From Vesta saturnalis (lineage: Eukaryota > Arthropoda > Insecta > Coleoptera > Lampyridae), in contig JARFJB010002197.1 in NCBI GenBank assembly GCA_036346205.1, positions 12,501 through 76,500 on the forward strand: 64,000 nucleotides of DNA, written 5' to 3'. Every line of letters begins with the position of its first letter. Within the stretch, counting starts at the first letter, position 1. Below, piece after piece: positions 58,944-64,000 of this stretch. Below the pieces are notes generated by a model. The model was not told where the DNA came from and did no database searches. It saw only the letters and a list, made by a program, of their open reading frames with translations. The position numbers and the translations under genes are program-made.

Positions 58944-59017
58944 AAGGAAAAGGCCACGTATTACATTCCCTCCCCAAGGGGGAGGGCGGGCTGCTCGAGC
59001 TTTCCGAGCTCCTTCAC
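58944..59017. repeat. 74 bp GC-rich insertion flanked by an 18 bp direct repeat; copy 2 of the short hairpin repeat
   Basis: The sequence ttggtaaaagaaaaaaaa occurs at 58,926-58,943 and again at 59,018-59,035, directly flanking the insert, exactly like a target-site duplication. The insert has the same ccctcccc/ggggaggg hairpin and gctgctcgagctttccgagc as the copy at 27.8 kb. It lies 3' of the decayed gene of the candidate transposon, so it entered after that element was in place. The A-rich target is typical of retroposition. Confidence 0.85.
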
Positions 59018-59104
59018 TTGGTAAAAGAAAAAAAATTACCTTATAAAGGTTTACAATGTGTATTACAGTCATAAGTTATACAAACACACTCATCAATGCA
59101 CTCA

Positions 59105-60345
59105 TTAGGTAGTGTTTTCTTCTTGCTCATTTAAAACTTGTTCATAAAACCATTTGTGTTGATCAGGAACAAAACGTAGCTGTTCGTTTAAGTTTTGGAC
59201 TTTTTCTTTGGACAATAATCCAGAATTCCTGAAGAGCCTCGGAATACTGAAATCTTTCAGCAGAGCTGGTGAATAACTAGTATATTTGTGAAGGACGACC
59301 ATTTTGAAGGGCGTGTAGGGGTCATAGGTTTCTTTGAAGAGGTACGATCCAAAAGGTTCTGTTCTAACCCATTTATCCCATCCCTGAAACATACCTTTTC
59401 ATTTAGATCTTTCTTCTTGTTAAAAATCTTCATTATTTTAGATAAATCCTCTGTATTTCTGAAGTGAACCTTCATGTCAATTACCATATTTTTCTGTTAG
59501 AAGATACAATAACTTCTCGGTACTGGTCTAGTGTGCAGATTGTTTGATGTTTCCTCAAACACTTTTCGATTCTTCCAAATACACGATCCCAATCCAAGTA
59601 GGAATGTCCCACTTCAGGGAACTTGTGATCTATTATCTTAAAATTTCCTGTCCCCACAAGGTATTGGCGAATGCACACTATCAAAAAGTTCTTGTTCTGA
59701 CCTGAGCAGGAATCAGTCCAAAGGATCAAATGGTCTTTTTGTTTCAGAAGATCATCAACTTCTAGTGCCCTCAGAAGACTACTAACAATTTCATTACTAC
59801 CTTTGCTTGCTTGATTTTCAGTCCAAGTGCACAAATCGTCCTATCAATATCCTTTGCTATTATGTGTATTCCCAGATTATAAAACCACATCTGACGGAGA
59901 TAGAATGCCTTAGAAGTGCTTAGTCGAGGTAACGGCATATGTTGCAGATCTAATGTAATGTACGCAGTGTTTGTTGTACTTCTTGCTATATCTCTGTCAC
60001 CTTTTTGAGCTTCAAAAGCTAACTTGTAGTTCTCTGTGTTCCTCATTAACAGTGCCTGCATCACAAGTGCTGCAGGTATCGCTTTTAGGATGTCCGAAAG
60101 ACAAGTTGAACTCATTATTGAAAAAGAAGCGGTACATACACTCTTTAACTTTAAATCGCTCTTCTACCTGATCCAAAGCACACTTTTCAAGGTATAACTT
60201 GTGCATGATTGGAATAGACAATATTGGTGCGAGATATTTCTTATAAATGTTCATATTTCTTCAGTAATGAGATTCCTCGGCGGGAAAACTAGAAATGTGC
60301 TGAATGATGTAAGCTGCCTCTTGAAGCCATTTCAGCAAAAGAAAA
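59105..60345 (-). pseudogene. SGQNKN-family protein (DUF7869-like), probable transposase-related, decayed
   Basis: On the minus strand, pieces in order are EAAYIIQHISSFPAEESHY (about 60,330) and, after a TGA at about 60,262, MNIYKKYLAPILSIPIMHKL. Next come FGHPKSDTCSTCDAGT (a CxxC), a run with ITLDLQHMPLPRLSTSKAFY and LRQMWFYNLGIHI, then SKGSNEIVSSLLRAL and ILWTDSCSGQNKNFL. After these come IIDHKFPEVGHSYLDWDRVF and GRIEKCLRK, and finally MFQGWDKWVRTEPF to the stop near 59,105. Three frameshifts (about 60,030, 59,835 and 59,400) and one stop break it. The D-SGQNKN, H.F.E.GHSY.D.D and IEK spacing looks like an RNase H-fold catalytic core, a structural inference. The family resembles DUF7869; no biochemical role is established to my knowledge. 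Confidence 0.7.
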
Positions 60346-60443
60346 AGTCACTTTGTACTGAAATCTGATAAAAAATACTGATTTTTATGAGCACTAAACA
60401 ACTAGTTGCAAACTACATAAGCAGTTTTTAACAGCTGATTGGG

Positions 60444-60673
60444 GCATGAGGGGAGTATGACGCACACATGTTGCTTTCAACTAGTTACAAGATTGTTATT
60501 TATAGTGCATAAAGGTGGTATGATCAATATTTTGACACATACATATTTTTATACTTACAATTTGATTTACTTACCAATGCATGAAGGAGGCATGTGTAGT
60601 GTTTTAGTAACATACTTCCTTTATGCACAAGAAAGAGTTATGTGTGGTTTATGGTTACATAACTCCTTCATTC
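60444..60673. repeat. Cluster of 17 bp motif copies upstream of the SGQNKN gene
   Basis: Copies of the gcatgaaggggttatgt-type motif lie at 60,444-60,460 (plus), 60,507-60,523 (plus), 60,579-60,595 (plus), 60,610-60,626 (minus) and 60,657-60,673 (minus). A degenerate one with a two-base insertion is at 60,625-60,643. Plus copies come first, then minus copies, making a symmetrical converging arrangement. The cluster begins about 100 bp upstream of the recognisable part of the gene on its 5' side, where a promoter would be expected. Confidence 0.75.
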
Positions 60674-60699
60674 ACCAATTTATTACTTGCAGAGACTGG

Positions 60700-63183
60700 A
60701 TGTATGTGCTTGATAATGTTACATATACCCTTGCTACATGTCTAACCTGCATGTAAACATTTTTTTGAAAGTGCGCTCGACTAAGCTCCTGCGTACGGTC
60801 GTTTGACCGCAGAGCACTTGGATGCGTGGGGTTTTGGAGGGTTGCTACAATGGTGTTGACGTGGTTAGATAGCCACTAAAGGATAGGCGCCACAGGTTTT
60901 AGTCAGGAAAGGGGAGAAAAGGAAAGAAAAAGGAAAAAGAGGAGTAGAGTAGGGCAGGCCCTGTAAAACCTGAAACAGGTAGTGCTCCAAAAAAAGGAAA
61001 CAATTTAAAGAGAGACAAACTTTTACCCGAACAACCACACAGTAATCGTTTATTTAATTTAATTTAAACTCAAATTAATATTGTCGAATAAATATCGAAC
61101 GTAAACAAATATGATACTATGCTAGTTTTCCCCTAAAGTATTCATAACAATCTTAACTTACAACATAATTATAATTCAGCCCTGACGATGGCAAGTGGTG
61201 AGCCGTCGCAGATGCCCACAAAGAATAAAAAAAACTAAATGTATTTAGTTCGTTAATCGAACCCTAAATGTAAAGAAAAGTTTCGTTAATTGTGCCGCTC
61301 CCGACGGTTGTAAGTACTTACAAATCGCAGCCGAAAGGGCGAAAGTAACCCATAAAGTGCGATCTAAAATAGATCCACAATGGAAATAGTAGTGCTTAAA
61401 TATTTTGAAACAGCTTGCCTACGTTTCACAAAATAGAATTTAAATCCCCAATGCTTTTAATTTCGGTTTCTTGAATTTTATTAAAACATTAAGAAGTGGT
61501 ATTAAATAGAAATATCCGGATAGTTTGTTCAGTGCAAGGCATAGAATTGAAGCAAGACATTCAATAGTACAGAAATTTTTATTACAGCAAAACCTGCTCT
61601 GAACAAAATTATCCGTAATGACAAATAATTAATATTAATCAAAGACAAAGTACAGAAAAGCTACAGAAATTCTAAATTTGACTATAAATATATATACGGT
61701 TTCATACAATGACTGTAATTCATTTGACCTCGATATCTGTTCCACCCTGTATATAATGTATTTTAAAAACAGGAGCTTCAACGCGCAGCTACCGTGTGAA
61801 GGTAGCGAACTAAATAGGTCAAACGTCACAGTGAATAATAGGTGTGGTTTTTTTTCTTCTTTTTGTATGCAGAAAGAAATTACAAATTGAACAAATCACA
61901 CTCTAAATTATTCAACCACTTTAGCCTCCAGTAAAAGAATGTTATTATAAATGATAAATTTTTGTTACAAGTAAGTAATATAAGGTTAAACCCTAAGTGT
62001 AACCTAACTCTGTTGTACTGATTTTAGTAATACACTGTTCATTACACAAATCCTGTGTATATTGAATAATAAAGAATTACCAAACTGTAAATGCCCTTCG
62101 TGTTTCGAAGGTGGTAGTTACTTTGTGGAACCAAAACAGCTAATCAGTAGAGCCAGCATTCCAGTAGGAATAGGTACGAAGGTGATCGGTAGTGCATTCC
62201 AATTTGCTAGTTATGTATATAAATAAAGAATAGCTGTTTATTTCGCCGGTATCAAGGCGCTGAAAGTGATACAAGTAAGTACGTTACTAATTACCTTATA
62301 CAAGCATACCTCTTTTTAGATGTTTAGAGCCGATAGCGATGATTTCGTTTCAACAGACCTATGTTATAAATTTAATTAATCGTGCGAAAGTGCCTAAATG
62401 AAAGAATCGATTTACTAAAAGTTGTCGAACATGTGTTAAACTTACCGGAGGATGTGAAGATTGAAAATTTCAATAATATCCGCTTGTAAAGCGTCAGTAA
62501 GTTTTATACCAAAAACATTACATTATATGAAAAATTTTCCAAAGAAACGATGCTTAAACATCTTATAAACGGAAGGAAAAATTTTTCTTGCAGATCAACC
62601 TTCTCATCGGAAAATGGCGTGTTAAGAAAAGAAAGATTAGGAACAACGCCCTAACAAAAGCAATATTGCAAACCTATCAAAATTATTCAAACTAGATAAG
62701 AATGTTAAAACCAAATTATGATAAATAAATTTTACAGATATCCCATTGTTGTCTTTTAAAACAAGATTCCTTTTCAAAACTTTATTAAATGACCATAAAT
62801 TGTAGAGATGGCGCAACTTATATCTATAAAGGAATAAAAAAAAAGATGTGTACGTTAAATAAATTAGTTTAACTGTAGAGATGCGAAAAATAATTTTTGA
62901 GGTACGCAATTAAAACATTCCACCAACGAATAAGGAAATATTAATATTTAGATCTAACTAATTAGTTCATTCATTAGATAAAGTAAAGGAAATTATCGAA
63001 AATACACGTTATTCGCGATAAACACGTAACACCCTTCATACCCAAAAACTTCACATTTTGTGAGTACATAACTCCTTCATGACCCCAGTATCTTAGTAAA
63101 TAAAATCTCTAGAGGGCAGGAGTCAGCTTCAAAAATCAATCTAACACATGACACCTTCATTCCCACTAACAGCTGGATTTTTT
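60700..63183. other. Interior of the 4.77 kb candidate with no second gene recognised
   Basis: A GC-richer patch at 60,770-61,400 contains cggtcgtttgaccgcagagc (a short palindrome), a purine-rich run at about 60,905-60,960 and cctgacgatggcaagtggtg at about 61,183. No protein domain was found in any frame. At 61,742 ccaccctgtatataatg is another copy of the cagggtgt word in reverse orientation. Minus-orientation 17 bp motifs resume at 63,024. Confidence 0.5.
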
Positions 63184-63229
63184 CATTTTGTTACATAACC
63201 CCTTCATGCTCTCACCTCTTCAATTATGG
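63184..63229 (-). repeat. Right terminal inverted repeat of the 4.77 kb candidate
   Basis: Reverse complement of 58,462-58,507 at 41 of 46 positions. It contains a motif copy at 63,193-63,209 (minus). Further copies lie just inside at 63,146-63,162, 63,066-63,082 and 63,024-63,040. Confidence 0.85.
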
Positions 63230-63339
63230 CCCAGTTTCATTAATTCTGTAATGGTGAATATGCTTTTAGTCTATAAACTTTGCCATTGAAACGGTCGAAG
63301 AAGTGTACGAATTTATAGGGAAAAATCCTTTCCGTAGAA

Positions 63340-64000
63340 CTCAAAATCAGTACTTTTGCTAATATCGAAAGACGTCTCCGCGAAAATGGCAAGTTTCAAC
63401 CAAGCCGTGTAAATTATGGACGCAGACGAACCATAACGACGGTGGAAATAGAAGAAGAGATTTTGGACGCTGTTGAAATAAATCCAAAGACCAGCACACG
63501 ACGTGTAGGATTGCAATTGGGAATTTCGAAATTATCAGTTGATACGAGTTTTTCAAGAACAATTATTGCACCCCTTTCATATTCGAAAAGTTCAAGACAT
63601 ATTGCCTATGGATCCTGATCACTGTTTAGCTTTTTGTCGATTCAGAGAAGAATCGAAAATCCAAATTTTAGTAAAAAAATTTGTTCGCGGACGAAGCTAC
63701 TTTTACTAGATGCGGTATTTACAATGTTCATAATGAACATGTTTATGCTGTTGAAAACCCTCATGAAACGAGAGTATCTCATTATCAGCATCAATTTCAA
63801 GTAAGTATCTGGGCTGGAATTGTAGACACCTTTATTATTGGCCCTTTTGTACTGCCAAATCGGCTGAATGGAGATAGGTACTTGAACTGTTTAAAACAAA
63901 ATTTACCTATCTTATTGGAAGATACCCCTTACTCCTTCGACGTGACCTTTGGTTTATGCATGATGGCGCACCTCCTCATTTTACTTTAAATGTAAGACAA
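63340..64000 (+). pseudogene. Mariner-type transposase relic, running off the right edge
   Basis: The plus-strand sequence translates to FANIERRLRENGKFQPSRV and RTITTVEIEEEILDAVEINP, then STRRVGLQLGISKLSV (DUF4817 DNA-binding half, 63,350-63,540). In other frames come HPFHIRKVQDILPMDPDHCL and FCRFREESKIQIL, then FADEATFTRCGIYNVHNEHV (first catalytic Asp), VSIWAGIVDTFIIGPFVLPN and RLNGDRYLNCLKQNLPILLE. A frameshift just before 63,950 precedes FMHDGAPPHF-like sequence with the second Asp. At least three shifts are seen. The third Asp and the C-terminus lie beyond the window. It is a different subfamily from the DD41D copy at 42.5 kb. Confidence 0.85.

Larger units (their letters stand above)
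58462..63229 (-). mobile_element. Candidate 4.77 kb DNA transposon with 46 bp terminal inverted repeats and a repeated 17 bp motif
   Basis: The left end 58,462-58,507 and right end 63,184-63,229 are inverted copies with 41 of 46 positions identical. Both start ccataattga and include gcatgaag.ggttatgt. The element encloses one recognisable gene (59,105-60,345, minus). The motif gcatgaaggggttatgt and close variants recurs at least eleven times in both orientations: twice near the left end, five or more times just upstream of the gene, and four times near the right end. No target-site duplication is evident next to the repeats, so they may not mark the exact ends. I cannot place it in a named superfamily. 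The gene family has been seen in multi-copy insect genes, but I do not know a described transposon with these ends. Confidence 0.7.

Overview
This window is eukaryotic and looks like insect nuclear DNA. It is AT-rich, has one split host gene with consensus GT-AG introns, and is otherwise packed with relics of insect-type transposons (Penelope-like, RTE, CR1-like and jockey-like retroelements, hAT, piggyBac, and many mariner-type elements with DUF4817 N-termini). The host gene has very short introns (four of six are 44-51 bp). That, with the transposon mix, would fit a beetle, but this is inference only.

Layout. 1-4.1 kb is a hexanucleotide (CACAGA)n satellite punctuated by recurring longer modules. 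4.4-6.2 kb holds a minus-strand Penelope-like relic and a mariner-type fragment. 7.87-9.61 kb is a foldback element with about 255 bp inverted arms around a GC-rich core. 12-22.5 kb is a graveyard: a hAT relic, a 3'-truncated CR1-like copy, an RTE relic with a mariner nested inside it, and two further mariner-type relics. 22.8-25.8 kb is a nested set of inverted repeats enclosing a 5'-truncated retrotransposon tail with an uninterrupted RNase H ORF and a poly-A tract. 26.3-27.4 kb is another hAT relic. 28.6-31.1 kb has a pair of direct repeats around a reverse-transcriptase fragment, then a second Penelope relic.

31.6-33.6 kb (minus strand) carries the only convincing host gene: the 3' seven exons of Naa35/Mak10, the auxiliary subunit of the NatC N-terminal acetyltransferase. 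Its spliced reading frame closes exactly over 502 codons including the stop. Upstream of it lie a tRNA-arm-like palindrome, a piggyBac C-terminal fragment and a 1.77 kb foldback element with about 510 bp arms. 38.3-39.1 kb is a jockey-like gag relic. 39.9-40.9 kb is an uncharacterised ORF pair. 42.5-43.6 kb is a nearly intact DD41D mariner-type transposase.

45.6-48.7 kb is the best-preserved retrotransposon, a CR1-like element with endonuclease and reverse transcriptase. 49.6-51.4 kb is a roughly 600 bp unit repeated three times in tandem. 52.0-54.0 kb has hAT and piggyBac relics. 55.1-56.1 kb has another reverse-transcriptase relic.

The most interesting region is 58,462-63,229. It is a 4.77 kb candidate DNA transposon bounded by 46 bp inverted repeats (41 of 46 identical). 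It carries a decayed gene of the uncharacterised family with the SGQNKN motif (resembling DUF7869) and at least eleven copies of a 17 bp motif (gcatgaaggggttatgt-like). The motif lies in both termini and also just upstream of the gene. The right end of the window cuts into another mariner-type relic.

Apart from Naa35, the genes do not form a working unit. Most are broken remnants that record repeated insertion and nesting.
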